A stretch of 27,157 nucleotides of DNA from the NCBI GenBank assembly GCA_002404095.1, contig DHJA01000235.1:5972-33128 (forward strand), written 5' to 3'. Below, piece by piece: positions 1-8,845 of this stretch. This DNA comes from Planctomycetaceae bacterium UBA4732. GTDB lineage: Bacteria > Planctomycetota > Planctomycetia > Gemmatales > Gemmataceae. The stretch's first letter is position 1, and every line of letters begins with the position of its first letter. The notes beneath the pieces were generated by a model, which was given only the letters and a program-made list of their open reading frames with translations, did not search any database and was not told where the DNA came from. Made by a program: the position numbers and the translations under genes.

Positions 1-29
1 GCGCCATACTTGGCGCCGTTTTCTGCCTA

Positions 30-2135
30 TTGCGCCAGATTCCACAGAAATTGCCGCGGCTGACCTATTGCCTGATAATGGCGGCCGCGGTGGCGGGCGG
101 ATTGCTGTTCTGGTTCGGCCAATTCGGCGACGCCGGCCAAAAGCACATTTTGAGATACGAGATTCTCTTCGCGGCGCAGCTCGCGGCGGCCGTGGTGTTC
201 TTCTACCTGCTGACGTTCGCCGGCCGGGAGGATGAATCCGAGGTCGAGATCGCCGTCGTGTGCGCCGGCCTCGCTGTCTCGCTCGGCCTCCTCGCCAATC
301 ACTACATCGCTCCCCAATTGCATTACGTCGTTTTCTTTGTTCCCGTCGCCCTGTTCTTCGTCTACGTCCTGAGGGCTTTGCCGTGGCTGCGCGTCGTCAA
401 GCACTCTTTCCGCGGTTTGAGCTATGCGCGGGTTGGCCGTCACCGCCGCGCCCTCCAGTCGTTCCGCCGCGCTCTCCAGCTCGACCCGCAAAACAAACGG
501 GCGCGCGCCGGATATTGGGACGTCCACCGCTCGCTAGACCTCAACCAGATCGCCAGCGATCCGCAGACGTTGGCCCTTGTCGATCTCGACCTTTGCCTCG
601 ACCGGGCCGGCGCCCTGCTGTTGCAGGACAAGCCCGGCCCCGTCCAACTCGACGAGGCCCACGCCCTGCTCGATCTGGTGCAGCGTATGAGGCCGCCGTT
701 GCAACCGCGAATCGACTACTGGCGCGCGGTCGCCCATACCCACGCCCGCCGTTACGACGAGGCGGCGGAGGAACTGGGACGTTTGCTCGACCCGATTCAT
801 TACGGCCGCGACAATCCGCAGCGCCAGACGGTGCTGTTGCCGGCGTATCAGTTGGCCCTGACGTTGTCGGAGGAACTGCGGCGCCGCGTTGGCCAACCAC
901 AGCTCGCGCAACCGGGCCGGCGCATGGAAGGCATCGCCGTGGTCGAGCGCACGCTGGCGGCGAACAACGAAGACGAGGCGGCGTGGGGACTGAAACGACT
1001 GCTATATAGCGACTTAACGGAGGGAGAATACTTCCAGGCGATGGGCGAACAGCACCTACCGCCGCCCGGCGAGGGGCCGCCCGCGTTTGACTACAACTAC
1101 GTTCAACAGCTGGGCCTGGCCCTGATCGAGGACGACGGGCGCTGGCAACGCGGCGGCGAGTACTTGCGCATGGCCGCCCACGGCTTACCGGCGCTTGGGC
1201 CGACGCTGTTTTTGCAAATCGCGCAGGCGCAGCAGCGCTCCGGCAAGATGGAAGAGGCCCGGCACAACTTGGAACTGGGCAAGCGCGCCGGCCGGTCCAT
1301 CGGGCCGAAGAACCTCGGCGACGCCGAGCGCGCCGCCTACTTTGCCACGGTCAAATATCTAGGGGAGATGGCTCAGGCGGCCGGCGACCTCGACGCGGTG
1401 ATCGAGAATTATCACCTGTACGCGGAGTCGGAGCGCAGCGGCCTGGAAACGCTGCGCACCCTGGCCGACCTGAACGAGCGCAAGGGCGATCCTCTGTCGG
1501 CCTTGCGCTACACGGAACAGGCGTTGCTGTACAACCCCAAGGACGCGGACCTGATAAGCCGCAAAGACCGATACTATTACTCGGTAATGCCGAACGACCT
1601 GCGCGAGCGGCTCGATTCGATGCGCGGCGGCTTCGATTTCGATTACTGCCTGCGCCGAACGCAGACGGTCCTTAACGGCAAGTTGACCGACCCGGAATGG
1701 CTGGACGTGGCGGCGCATCTGATTCAATTGGCCTTAGTGGTTAAGCCGGATAGGTTGACGGCGAAAGTGCTTTATGCGCGTGTGCGGCTGCGTTACGGCG
1801 AGCGCGAAGAGGCGATCGCGCTGTTGGAGCAAGTGCGCGAACCGAAGCCGGAGCATTTCGCCGAGGACGACGAGGACGCATGGTACGTCTCCTGCCAGCT
1901 ATTGGGCGACTTGTACATGGAAGCGGGCCGGGCGGACTTGGCGGTACCCTGTCTGACCGAGTTCCGCAAAAGCGCCAAGAGCGGCGCCAAGACGTTGTAC
2001 AAGCTTGGGCAGGCGTATGAATTGTTGGGCGACCGCGTTCGGGCCATGAAGTCTTATCAGCAGGTGACGGCTTACGAAGGCAATCCGTTGATGTACGACG
2101 CCAAAAGCGCGTTGCATCGCTTGCAGGCGGGCTGA
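30..2135 (+). CDS. TPR-repeat membrane protein (5' end uncertain, possibly partial)
   Basis: The protein of up to 701 residues begins with four hydrophobic segments in its first ~120 residues (for example around LIMAAAVAGGLLFWFG and VVFFVPVALFFVYVL). A long soluble region of degenerate TPR helices follows; a clear one reads GRHRRALQSFRRALQLDPQN. TPR domains are protein-binding scaffolds, so this looks like a membrane-anchored assembly or interaction protein, but no specific function can be named. The first usable codon is TTG at 30, with ATG at 78 as an alternative. No in-frame stop lies between base 3 and the TTG, so the true start may be upstream of the window. The stop is TGA at 2133-2135. 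The toxin-antitoxin pair follows after 108 bases. Confidence 0.75.
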   Translation: MRQIPQKLPRLTYCLIMAAAVAGGLLFWFGQFGDAGQKHILRYEILFAAQLAAAVVFFYLLTFAGREDESEVEIAVVCAGLAVSLGLLANHYIAPQLHYVVFFVPVALFFVYVLRALPWLRVVKHSFRGLSYARVGRHRRALQSFRRALQLDPQNKRARAGYWDVHRSLDLNQIASDPQTLALVDLDLCLDRAGALLLQDKPGPVQLDEAHALLDLVQRMRPPLQPRIDYWRAVAHTHARRYDEAAEELGRLLDPIHYGRDNPQRQTVLLPAYQLALTLSEELRRRVGQPQLAQPGRRMEGIAVVERTLAANNEDEAAWGLKRLLYSDLTEGEYFQAMGEQHLPPPGEGPPAFDYNYVQQLGLALIEDDGRWQRGGEYLRMAAHGLPALGPTLFLQIAQAQQRSGKMEEARHNLELGKRAGRSIGPKNLGDAERAAYFATVKYLGEMAQAAGDLDAVIENYHLYAESERSGLETLRTLADLNERKGDPLSALRYTEQALLYNPKDADLISRKDRYYYSVMPNDLRERLDSMRGGFDFDYCLRRTQTVLNGKLTDPEWLDVAAHLIQLALVVKPDRLTAKVLYARVRLRYGEREEAIALLEQVREPKPEHFAEDDEDAWYVSCQLLGDLYMEAGRADLAVPCLTEFRKSAKSGAKTLYKLGQAYELLGDRVRAMKSYQQVTAYEGNPLMYDAKSALHRLQAG

Positions 2136-2172
2136 TCGATTTTAGTTGCGAAGGATTTCGCCGCACTTCCTA

Positions 2173-2199
2173 TTGAAGTATGGCATCTGATGGTATAGT
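2173..2199 (+). promoter_or_regulatory. Putative extended -10 promoter of the toxin-antitoxin pair
   Basis: TTGAAG (2173-2178) and TATAGT (2194-2199) are 15 bases apart. A TG dinucleotide one base before the -10 makes it an extended -10 element, which tolerates a short spacer. A small inverted repeat, ACTTC-N5-GAAGT (2165-2179), overlaps the -35. It could be an operator for the HTH antitoxin, but its arms are short. Confidence 0.35.
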
Positions 2200-2243
2200 A
2201 GAGAAGTGAGGATCAAAGGGAGGGCAGGACGGCAGAGCGTACT

Positions 2244-2669
2244 ATGGCTGACAAAAAGCCCCAGCGCCGGGAGGCTTCGCTCCAGTACCCGCTTCATCTC
2301 TTGGACCCAGAAGACCTGTTGAGTTTCATCGCATCGACGGTCTTTGAGCGGGCCTGGGAGCGGTGCGGACTGACCGACGACGACCTGTTTGAATTGCAAC
2401 TGGGCATCATGGTTCGTCCGAAAGCGGCGCCCGTGATGGTAGGGACTGGCGGCCTAAGAAAGGTTCGTTTCTGCCCGGCCGGCGCCGCTCACGGCAAAAG
2501 CGGCTCGCATCGAGCGTGTTACGTTTACTTTGAGGAGTTTGGCATCGTACTCCTGCTCACCGCGTACCCCAAAAACAAAAAAGACAATCTCTCACCAGCC
2601 AGTCGGAATGCCATGCGAAAAATGATCGAAGCACAGCACCAGCTGCTTCGCCGAGGGCCGATAACATGA
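2244..2669 (+). CDS. RelE/HigB-type toxin
   Basis: This 141-residue protein has a C-terminal half typical of RelE/ParE-superfamily toxins of the HigB2 type. GTGGLRKVRF is followed by a lysine/serine turn (HGKSGSHRACYVYF), a hydrophobic strand (GIVLLLTAYPKN) and a basic helix (RNAMRKMIEAQ). Toxins of this family are ribosome-dependent mRNA endonucleases that block translation. The first ~50 residues (LLSFIASTVFERAWERCGLTDDDLFELQLGI) resemble the N-terminal helix that precedes the fold in this branch. Its stop overlaps the antitoxin start in an ATGA, so the two are translationally coupled. The order toxin then antitoxin is as in higBA. The family call is firm; the exact subfamily is inferred. 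Confidence 0.8.
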   Translation: MADKKPQRREASLQYPLHLLDPEDLLSFIASTVFERAWERCGLTDDDLFELQLGIMVRPKAAPVMVGTGGLRKVRFCPAGAAHGKSGSHRACYVYFEEFGIVLLLTAYPKNKKDNLSPASRNAMRKMIEAQHQLLRRGPIT

Positions 2670-3073
2670 ACAAGCGACAGGAAACCGATCGTCTGAAGAA
2701 AGAAGATGGCATGAGCGGCTCGGTCGAAAACGAGATCCTGGAGGCTCTTGCTGAATTCACGGACGCCCTGGAAAAGGGTGAAGTGGCGCAGCGCCTCACT
2801 TGTCGTCAGGTCAAGTTAAACCTGGAGTCGTCGCACTACAGCCCGCAACTCGTCAAGAGTACGCGAAAAGTCCTGGGAGTCAGCCAGCCCCTATTTGCCC
2901 GATTCCTGGGCGTCTCCGCCAAGACCGTGCGATCTTGGGAGCAGGGCGTTAACCCGCCCAGCCCCATGGCGTGTCGTTTTATGGATGAAATTCGTCGGGC
3001 GCCGGCGCACTGGGCGGCCAGACTGAGGGAGGTTGTAGTCACCGACAGCGCCTGCGAGAGTCTGAAATTGTAG
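2666..3073 (+). CDS. HigA/Xre-type helix-turn-helix antitoxin
   Basis: This 135-residue protein has an Xre-like helix-turn-helix at about residues 66-100: VLGVSQPLFARFLGVSAKTV, then RSWEQGVNPPSP. This pattern is typical of antitoxins paired with HigB/RelE toxins. Antitoxins of this kind bind and neutralise the toxin and repress their own promoter. The N-terminal ~45 residues are charged and may be the toxin-wrapping part. The start at 2666 overlaps the toxin stop by four bases. Internal ATG codons (residue 16) are alternatives, but the ATGA overlap favours the first. The stop lies 22 bases before the convergent WD40 gene's end. Confidence 0.8.
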   Translation: MNKRQETDRLKKEDGMSGSVENEILEALAEFTDALEKGEVAQRLTCRQVKLNLESSHYSPQLVKSTRKVLGVSQPLFARFLGVSAKTVRSWEQGVNPPSPMACRFMDEIRRAPAHWAARLREVVVTDSACESLKL

Positions 3074-3085
3074 CGTGGTTCAAAG

Positions 3086-3105
3086 GCGACGCGGTTCAAG
3101 GCGCC
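3086..3105. repeat. 20-bp direct repeat, left copy
   Basis: GCGACGCGGTTCAAGGCGCC here is identical to 6150-6169. The two copies bracket the WD40 gene and the small protease gene; this copy includes the WD40 stop codon region. It could mark the ends of a duplicated or moved segment. No inverted terminal repeats or transposase accompany it. Confidence 0.5.
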
Positions 3106-5543
3106 GGCCTTCGGGACAGACGTTCCAGAGACGCCTTCGCCTCCTGGGTCAAACGCGCCGCCGGCGCACCCCCGGCGACTTGTTTCAAGACTTTTTCGGC
3201 CTCCGATGTACCAATTCGCTCAAGAACCTCTATGGCGCGAAATCCTTGCAAACTCAGATGATCAAGATTCTGAAGCAAACGCTCGAGCCGCTGGCGGACT
3301 TCCGCCGACGGCCGTTCGTCGAGCATCTTGCGCAGCGCCGGCTCAACCAGATTCCCTTGCTCGCGGAGTTCCTTTTCGGCTTTCTCTCGGATGGTGAAGT
3401 CGTCGCTGTCCAGGTCGGTGAGCCGTCGTGCCGTTTCCTTGGGGTCCGCGCCCGGCAGTGGGCGTAAATGCTCTTTTAAGAGCGGTAAAGTCTGTTCGGG
3501 CGCGGCGGTCAAGGCCCAGATCGCTCGGTACGCCTCGGCCGCGTCGTCGCTGGCCAGCGCGGCCCAGGAATCGCTCAACTCCTTGGGAGATAGAGCCGCC
3601 GTCTCAAACCGACCCCTAAGCATCCGGCCGGTCGCGTCCCAGACCAACGCGATCGTGTCGCCGCCGCCCGAGGCCAGCATCTTGCCGTCTGATGAGAACG
3701 CCATTTGTGCGTAGTCCATTCCCTGATGTCCAGCGAACTTCGCCCGCACCTTCCCGGTCGCCACTTCCAGAAGAAGGATGGGTTTTTCTTTGTCCGGGGT
3801 GTAATTGGAACTTTCTGAAACCGCCAGGCTCTTGCCGTCCGCGGAAAAGGCGCAATTTCCGGCGTAGCCCGCGGGGAAACGTCGGACTTCCCGCCCGGTG
3901 GCGACTTCCTGGATATGGAACGCTCGATCCCCCTTGAAGTCATTAACGGCGATGAGTCGGCCGTCGGCGGAAACGGCGCTGATATAGTTGGTTTGCTTCA
4001 GGCGTCCACTCCGCTCCTTGCCATTGGTCACGTCCCAGAAGCGGGTTGTCTCATCCCTGCCGCTCGAAACCAGGGTCTTGCCGTCCGGCGTGAAGAACAA
4101 GGAGTAAACCTCGCCATCGTGACCGCGGAATTGTTGCAATTCCTTCCCCGAGGCGACGTCCCACAAACGGATAGCGTTCTCGCCAGCCGCCGCCGCGACG
4201 GTTCGACCGTCCGGCGCGAAAGCGAGCGCCCATCCCCGACCTCCATTCACCCGTTCCGCTGGTCCTTTCAGTCGGAACAGACATTTGCCCGTGGCCGTTT
4301 CCCATAAGAAAAGCGTCCCGGATCCCGTGCCCGCCGCGAGCGTCTTGCCGTCCGGAGAAAGCACAACGACGTGAGGATAATCTCGATCCGTCTCGAATTG
4401 GCGGATTACCTTGCCGGTGGCGGTTTCACACAGATGGATGCCGCCGCCGTTTTCGGCGCGGAGAACCAGCTCTTTGTCGTCCGCCGTGAACCCCACCGCT
4501 TTCTGCGGCCCGCGATTCCACCCGGCGCGTGAAACAGGGAGTTCCTTCCCGGTGGCCGAGTCGAATAGATAGACGACGCCGTCCATCCCGCCGGCGGCGA
4601 CCGTCTTTCCATCCGGCGAAAAGGCCATGTCCCCCTGGAGTGTGCCTTTGCACTGGCAGACTTCTTTCCCCGTCGCCACGTCCCATAGCATAACTTCGCA
4701 ACCCAGTACCTTGCCGTCCGGTGAAAAAGCGAAGGAACGGAGTCCATTACTAACGTATTCCCAACGACGGACCTCTTTGCCTGAAACAATGTCATAAAGG
4801 CGAACGGCCTTATGCGTTTTCGTGGCCAGCAGCTTGCCGTCCGGCGACAGAGCCACGTCTACCACTTCTTCCGGCTCCTGGAAACGGTGGAGTTCCTTGC
4901 CGGTCGCCGCGTCCCAAATCCTCGCCGTTTTGTCTTTGCTGGCGGACGCGAGGAGCTTGCCGTCCTTGGAATAAACAACCACGATGGGAGCCTTCTCATG
5001 CCCCGTAATCTTGCGGCTGAACTTCCCCGTGGACGGATCGAATATCTGGATTGCTGGATCGTATTCGGTGCCCAGAGCCAACTCCTTGCCGTCGGGGGAG
5101 AAGGCCACGGAGGTGGCCGCTCCGCTATTGCCGCCCTCCAAGTCTCGCAGCTTCTTCCCGGTGGACACCTGCCACAGTCCAAACGTCCCGCCCTTGTCGG
5201 ACGCCAACAATTCGCCGTCCGGAGAGAAAGCGATCACATGAAAAACGGAGCCGAATGGGTCCACAAATCGTTGGACCAGCTTGCCCGTGGCCGCATCCCA
5301 GAGGCGGAGTTCGCCGTGGGCGCTGCCGGAGGCCAGGAGCTTACCATCCGGTGAATAGGCGATGGTGTAGATTTGGCTGCCATGCCGTAAGCGCATGGTC
5401 CCCATGCGGGCGAGCGCGCCCGGCGGCAGCGGATCGCCGAACGCATCCACCGGCGCCGATTCCGCACTTAACACCCCCGAATTGGTGGTCATGTTCAAGG
5501 CGAACAGGAGGGCGGCGACGACGGAGAGTTTGGTGGTGGTCAT
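3096..5543 (-). CDS. Secreted WD40-repeat protein with HEAT-like C-terminal domain
   Basis: A signal peptide (MTTTKLSVVAALLFAL...) is followed by about twelve WD40 blades, recognised by recurring FSPDGKLLASGS and LWDAATGKEL motifs to about residue 640. Beta-propellers of this type are interaction platforms. The C-terminal ~170 residues (DDFTIREKAEKELREQG, EPALRKMLDERPSAEVRQRLERLL) match the HEAT-like helical tail often joined to WD40 repeats in planctomycetes. The protein is probably exported; its ligand is unknown. Two upstream in-frame ATGs (5555, 5585) would give up to 829 residues. The start at 5543 was chosen because the signal peptide then begins correctly, but its ribosome site is weak (AAGG 12 bases away). 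A short fossil of a very similar gene lies at 10222-10285. Confidence 0.85.
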   Translation of the reverse strand: MTTTKLSVVAALLFALNMTTNSGVLSAESAPVDAFGDPLPPGALARMGTMRLRHGSQIYTIAYSPDGKLLASGSAHGELRLWDAATGKLVQRFVDPFGSVFHVIAFSPDGELLASDKGGTFGLWQVSTGKKLRDLEGGNSGAATSVAFSPDGKELALGTEYDPAIQIFDPSTGKFSRKITGHEKAPIVVVYSKDGKLLASASKDKTARIWDAATGKELHRFQEPEEVVDVALSPDGKLLATKTHKAVRLYDIVSGKEVRRWEYVSNGLRSFAFSPDGKVLGCEVMLWDVATGKEVCQCKGTLQGDMAFSPDGKTVAAGGMDGVVYLFDSATGKELPVSRAGWNRGPQKAVGFTADDKELVLRAENGGGIHLCETATGKVIRQFETDRDYPHVVVLSPDGKTLAAGTGSGTLFLWETATGKCLFRLKGPAERVNGGRGWALAFAPDGRTVAAAAGENAIRLWDVASGKELQQFRGHDGEVYSLFFTPDGKTLVSSGRDETTRFWDVTNGKERSGRLKQTNYISAVSADGRLIAVNDFKGDRAFHIQEVATGREVRRFPAGYAGNCAFSADGKSLAVSESSNYTPDKEKPILLLEVATGKVRAKFAGHQGMDYAQMAFSSDGKMLASGGGDTIALVWDATGRMLRGRFETAALSPKELSDSWAALASDDAAEAYRAIWALTAAPEQTLPLLKEHLRPLPGADPKETARRLTDLDSDDFTIREKAEKELREQGNLVEPALRKMLDERPSAEVRQRLERLLQNLDHLSLQGFRAIEVLERIGTSEAEKVLKQVAGGAPAARLTQEAKASLERLSRRPAP

Positions 5544-5633
5544 AGCGTTCGACATCCTTGCGGGAAGGTTTTCGCTCGCGCTCATTCTACGATCTGTTTG
5601 TAAGCCATTGGGGCGCCATACAGAATGTCCCTC

Positions 5634-6068
5634 TTAATACACCTCCATGACATGCTCGCCGCCGTGTTCTGGGTTGCCGATCAAACGCCGGCCTTGGGTG
5701 TCAACCACAAGATCAAGCGACTCCAAGGGAATCTGACCAATCAGGGCAGGGCAGTCGTCCGAAACTTCCGTCACGTCACAGGTGCATTCTCGGTCCTGCA
5801 CGACGAGGTACGCCCCGCCGTAGGTTTGCAAAGTTGTCAAGCCCGTGGCAGTGCGAGCGTTGCGGGTACGTAGCAAAGTTAGGCCGAGCTGCGCAATGAG
5901 CCGCTTCGGCAATGACAGCGTCGTGGCGCCGGTATCGACCAAAGCGTCCGTTACCTCCACACTTCGGATTTGGTCCGCCGGCAGAGTTCCCACGCGGGCG
6001 TTGTAGACATCGGCTATGTTTGCGATCTTCGCCGTCACGATCACTCTACCCATCGTCGCAGTCTCCAT
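5634..6068 (-). CDS. Retropepsin-like (clan AA) aspartic protease
   Basis: This 144-residue protein carries the single aspartic protease half-site ALVDTGATTLSLP (DTGA at residues 45-48) and the later ALIGQIPLESLDLVVD segment with the hydrophobic-hydrophobic-Gly signature. Such proteins act as homodimers, each giving one catalytic Asp, and cleave peptide substrates; no physiological substrate is known for this bacterial group. There is no signal peptide. GGAGG lies four bases before the ATG at 6066-6068, fixing the start. The end GGEHVMEVY is usual for the group. A near-identical copy of this gene's first 13 codons and ribosome site survives at 10281-10335, on the far side of the carbamoyltransferase cassette. 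Confidence 0.82.
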   Translation of the reverse strand: METATMGRVIVTAKIANIADVYNARVGTLPADQIRSVEVTDALVDTGATTLSLPKRLIAQLGLTLLRTRNARTATGLTTLQTYGGAYLVVQDRECTCDVTEVSDDCPALIGQIPLESLDLVVDTQGRRLIGNPEHGGEHVMEVY

Positions 6069-6149
6069 ATGGCCTCCAGTTAGGCAAGAAAGAACGGGCG
6101 TTGCTATCGTACCATGCTTGGCGCATCCCAGCGCGTACCAAGAATGACC

Positions 6150-6169
6150 GCGACGCGGTTCAAGGCGCC
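6150..6169. repeat. 20-bp direct repeat, right copy
   Basis: Identical to 3086-3105. It lies in the 255-bp gap between the protease start and the carbamoyltransferase. Nothing else in that gap is recognisable apart from weak similarity of 6086-6130 to 10336-10380. Confidence 0.5.
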
Positions 6170-6323
6170 TGTCTCCCTTCGCTTTTCGCCCTCTCAATTC
6201 GGCTTGTGCCGAAATCCGGCGCAGGGTAGTATCCCCCCCACGGCAGCATCGGCCGGCGCTCGCCCCGCGAGTGCAACCCCGTGCTCCCCCCATCCCAGCC
6301 AGACCCCACAGGAGGTGTGTGTC

Positions 6324-8180
6324 GTGACGGCCATTCTTGGGATCTCCGCCTTCTACCACGACAGCGCGGCCGCTCTGGTCGTGGATGGGGAGATCGTCGC
6401 AGCCGCCCAGGAAGAACGCTTCACGCGGAAGAAGCACGACGCCAACTTCCCCGCCGCCGCCTGCGCGTACTGCCTCCGGGAGGCTAAGCTCTCGGCCGAC
6501 CAGGTGGATTACGTCGCCTTCTACGAAAAGCCGCTGACCAAGTTCGAGCGCCTCTTGGAGACGTACCTCGCCTACGCGCCGCGCGGGCTGCGCAGCTTCA
6601 GCGCGGCCATGCCGCTGTGGCTGAAGGACAAGCTGTTCATGCGCCGCGCCATCCGCCGACACCTCGGGGCGGCCGCGCGCACGCCAGTCGTTTTCCTCGA
6701 CCACCACGAGAGCCACGCCGCCAGCGCGTTCTTCCCCAGTCCGTTCGAGGAGGCGGCGATCCTCACGCTGGACGGGGTCGGCGAGTGGAGTACGACGTGC
6801 AGCGGCGTCGGCGCGGGCAACCAGATCCGCCTGACCCGCCAGCTGCGCTTCCCCCACTCGCTGGGCCTGCTCTACTCCGCGTTCACCTACTACTGCGGTT
6901 TCAAGGTGAACAGCGGCGAGTATAAGCTGATGGGCCTGGCGCCCTACGGTCGGCCGCTCTACGCCGACGCGATCTACCGCCATCTCATCGACCTAAAGCC
7001 CGACGGCAGTTTCTGGCTCGACATGGACTACTTTAACTACTGCCAGGGGCTGACAATGACGAACCGGCGCTTCCACGCGCTGTTCGGAGGACCGCCGCGG
7101 CCGGCGGAATCCAACGTCGAGCAACGGCACATGGACCTGGCGGCCAGCATCCAGGCGGTCGCCGAGGAGGTCGTGCTGCGCCTGGGCCGCGATCTGCACC
7201 GGCAGACCGGGCAGAAGAACCTGGTCTTGGCCGGCGGCGTTGCCCTGAACTGCGTCGCCAACGGCCGGCTGCAGCGCGAAGGACCGTTCGAGTCCATCTG
7301 GATCCAACCGGCGGCCGGGGACGCGGGCGGCGCGCTCGGGTCGGCCCTCTTCGTCTGGCACCAGCTCCTGGGCAACAAGCGGCAGGCCCGGCCCTCGGAC
7401 GCGCAGCACGGCAGCCTGCTGGGGCCGGCCTTCTCGTCTCAGGAAATCCACCGAATGCTCAACGCCGTCGAGGCGCCCCATGAGCGCTTCGACAGCGAGG
7501 ACGAATTGCTCGAACACATCGCCCGGCTCCTGGCCGAGGAGAAGGTGGTCGGTTGGTTCCAGGGCCGAATGGAGTTCGGCCCGCGCGCCCTGGGCGCCCG
7601 CAGCATCCTGGGGGACGCCCGCTCGCCGGCCATGCAGGCGAACCTGAATTTGAAGATCAAGTTCCGCGAGAGCTTCCGCCCCTTCGCGCCGATCGTGCTG
7701 CGCGAACACGCGCACGAGTGGTTCGACCTTGCCCCGGACCAGGAAAGCCCGTACATGCTGCTGGTGGCCCCCGTCGCCCCCGGCCGGCGGCTCCCCGTCC
7801 CGGCCCAGCATCTGCGCACCATGACCGACGACCCCGACCTGTGTCGCCGGGTCAACGTGGTCCGCTCGACCATCCCGGCGGTGACGCACGTCGATTACAG
7901 CGCACGGCTGCAGACCATTGACGCGGAGCGGAACCCGCGCCTGCACAAGCTCTTGAGTACGTTCCACCGGCTGACGGGGTGTCCGGTGCTGGTCAACACC
8001 AGCTTCAACGTCCGCGGCGAGCCGATCGTGTGTACGCCGCGGGACGCGTACCGTTGTTTCCTGGCCACCGAGATGGACGTGCTGGTGCTGGAGAACTACG
8101 TGGTCCACCGCTCCGCCCTCAAGGGCGGCGCCGACGACCGCCAGCGCCGCCAGCACCTGGCCCAATTCCAGCTGGACTAA
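6324..8180 (+). CDS. O-carbamoyltransferase (NodU/CmcH/SxtI family)
   Basis: This 618-residue enzyme should transfer a carbamoyl group from carbamoyl phosphate, through a carbamoyl-adenylate made with ATP, to a hydroxyl of an unknown acceptor. The N-terminal Kae1-like domain shows HDSAAALV (residues 12-19), the metal-binding HHESH (127-131), DGVGEWST (150-157) and VLAGGVALNCVANG. The C-terminal YrdC-like carbamoyltransferase domain shows MEFGPRALGARSILGDAR and FNVRGEPIVCTP. Length is normal for the family. The start is the GTG at 6324, eight bases after GGAGG (6311-6315); the reading frame runs further upstream to 6114 but that part has no family similarity. It leads a tight four-gene unit with SxtJ-like, DUF5989 and SGNH genes, the order seen for sxtI-J-K-L. 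The acceptor cannot be told from sequence. Confidence 0.92.
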   Translation: MTAILGISAFYHDSAAALVVDGEIVAAAQEERFTRKKHDANFPAAACAYCLREAKLSADQVDYVAFYEKPLTKFERLLETYLAYAPRGLRSFSAAMPLWLKDKLFMRRAIRRHLGAAARTPVVFLDHHESHAASAFFPSPFEEAAILTLDGVGEWSTTCSGVGAGNQIRLTRQLRFPHSLGLLYSAFTYYCGFKVNSGEYKLMGLAPYGRPLYADAIYRHLIDLKPDGSFWLDMDYFNYCQGLTMTNRRFHALFGGPPRPAESNVEQRHMDLAASIQAVAEEVVLRLGRDLHRQTGQKNLVLAGGVALNCVANGRLQREGPFESIWIQPAAGDAGGALGSALFVWHQLLGNKRQARPSDAQHGSLLGPAFSSQEIHRMLNAVEAPHERFDSEDELLEHIARLLAEEKVVGWFQGRMEFGPRALGARSILGDARSPAMQANLNLKIKFRESFRPFAPIVLREHAHEWFDLAPDQESPYMLLVAPVAPGRRLPVPAQHLRTMTDDPDLCRRVNVVRSTIPAVTHVDYSARLQTIDAERNPRLHKLLSTFHRLTGCPVLVNTSFNVRGEPIVCTPRDAYRCFLATEMDVLVLENYVVHRSALKGGADDRQRRQHLAQFQLD

Positions 8181-8198
8181 CCTGACGGGAGGGCTTTC

Positions 8199-8612
8199 AT
8201 GAACTGGTCTGACATCCCCCGCAACCCTGATCGGCGCACGCTCCGCCAGTTCGCCGCCCTGTGCGCGCTGTTCATCGGTCTGGCTGCTTGCCGGCAGGGC
8301 TTCGCGGCCGGCCGGCCGGGACTGGCAGCGGCCCTCGCGCTTGTGGCCGTCGCCGTCGGCGTGTTGGGCATGATCCGGCCGGGCCTCTTTCGCCCCATCT
8401 TCGTCGGCGCCATGATGGCAACCTTCCCGATCGGCTGGTTGGTCTCGCGGGTCGTGCTGGCGGGCCTCTTCTACGGCCTGTTCACCCCGTTGGGGCTGTT
8501 GTTTCGCCTCCGCGGTCGGGACGTACTCGAGCGCCGCCGCCCGAACCGGGACAGCTACTGGGTTCCCAAGGAAACGCCGGCGGACGTGCGGGCGTATTTC
8601 CGACAGTCTTGA
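8199..8612 (+). CDS. SxtJ-family membrane protein
   Basis: This 137-residue protein has three to four hydrophobic helices: FAALCALFIGLAACRQGFA, GLAAALALVAVAVGVLGMI, and a long one from PIFVGAMMATFPIGWLV to LGLLFRLRG. A polar tail follows with the signature RRPNRDSYWVPKE. These match the SxtJ family, named from the saxitoxin cluster and found almost always next to NodU-type carbamoyltransferases; its molecular function is unknown. GGGAGGG lies six to twelve bases before the ATG. It starts 18 bases after the carbamoyltransferase stop and ends 15 bases before the next gene, so the three are surely one transcript. Confidence 0.85.
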   Translation: MNWSDIPRNPDRRTLRQFAALCALFIGLAACRQGFAAGRPGLAAALALVAVAVGVLGMIRPGLFRPIFVGAMMATFPIGWLVSRVVLAGLFYGLFTPLGLLFRLRGRDVLERRRPNRDSYWVPKETPADVRAYFRQS

Positions 8613-8627
8613 CCGTGGAGAGATGGA

Positions 8628-8834
8628 ATGCCTTCCCCCCCTGGCAACGAGAACGAGTTCGCCCGCGCTTCCGCCGACCAGGCGGGCGCGAACCTGTTCG
8701 GCGACTTCTGGAACTTCCTGCGCGTGAGCAAGAAGTGGTGGCTGCTGCCGATCGTGATCGTCCTGTTGGTATTGGGCCTGCTGCTGCTGATGTCCGGCAC
8801 CGCGGCGGCGCCGTTCATTTACACGCTCTTTTGA
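8628..8834 (+). CDS. DUF5989/SxtK-type single-helix protein
   Basis: A 68-residue protein has a polar N-terminus, then FGDFWNFLRVSKKWWLLP leading into one transmembrane helix (IVIVLLVLGLLLLMSG), and ends with APFIYTLF. The KKWWLLP entry and PFIYTLF end are the hallmarks of DUF5989, a small family that travels with SxtJ and the carbamoyltransferase and corresponds in place to SxtK. Its role is unknown; a membrane anchor or assembly factor for the carbamoylation complex is only a guess. A GGAGAGATGG ribosome site directly precedes the ATG. Confidence 0.85.
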   Translation: MPSPPGNENEFARASADQAGANLFGDFWNFLRVSKKWWLLPIVIVLLVLGLLLLMSGTAAAPFIYTLF

Positions 8835-8845
8835 GCCACGGGGCG

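Noticed and set aside
6114..6323. A 70-residue N-terminal extension on the carbamoyltransferase
   Set aside because: The extension has no family similarity. GTG at 6324 has a well-placed GGAGG, and the conserved domain begins at once (TAILGISAFYHDSA).
6069..6983. A longer form of the small protease gene running to 6983 on the minus strand
   Set aside because: The extra part is antisense to the carbamoyltransferase. GGAGG directly precedes the ATG at 6068, and the copy at 10281-10335 preserves the same start.
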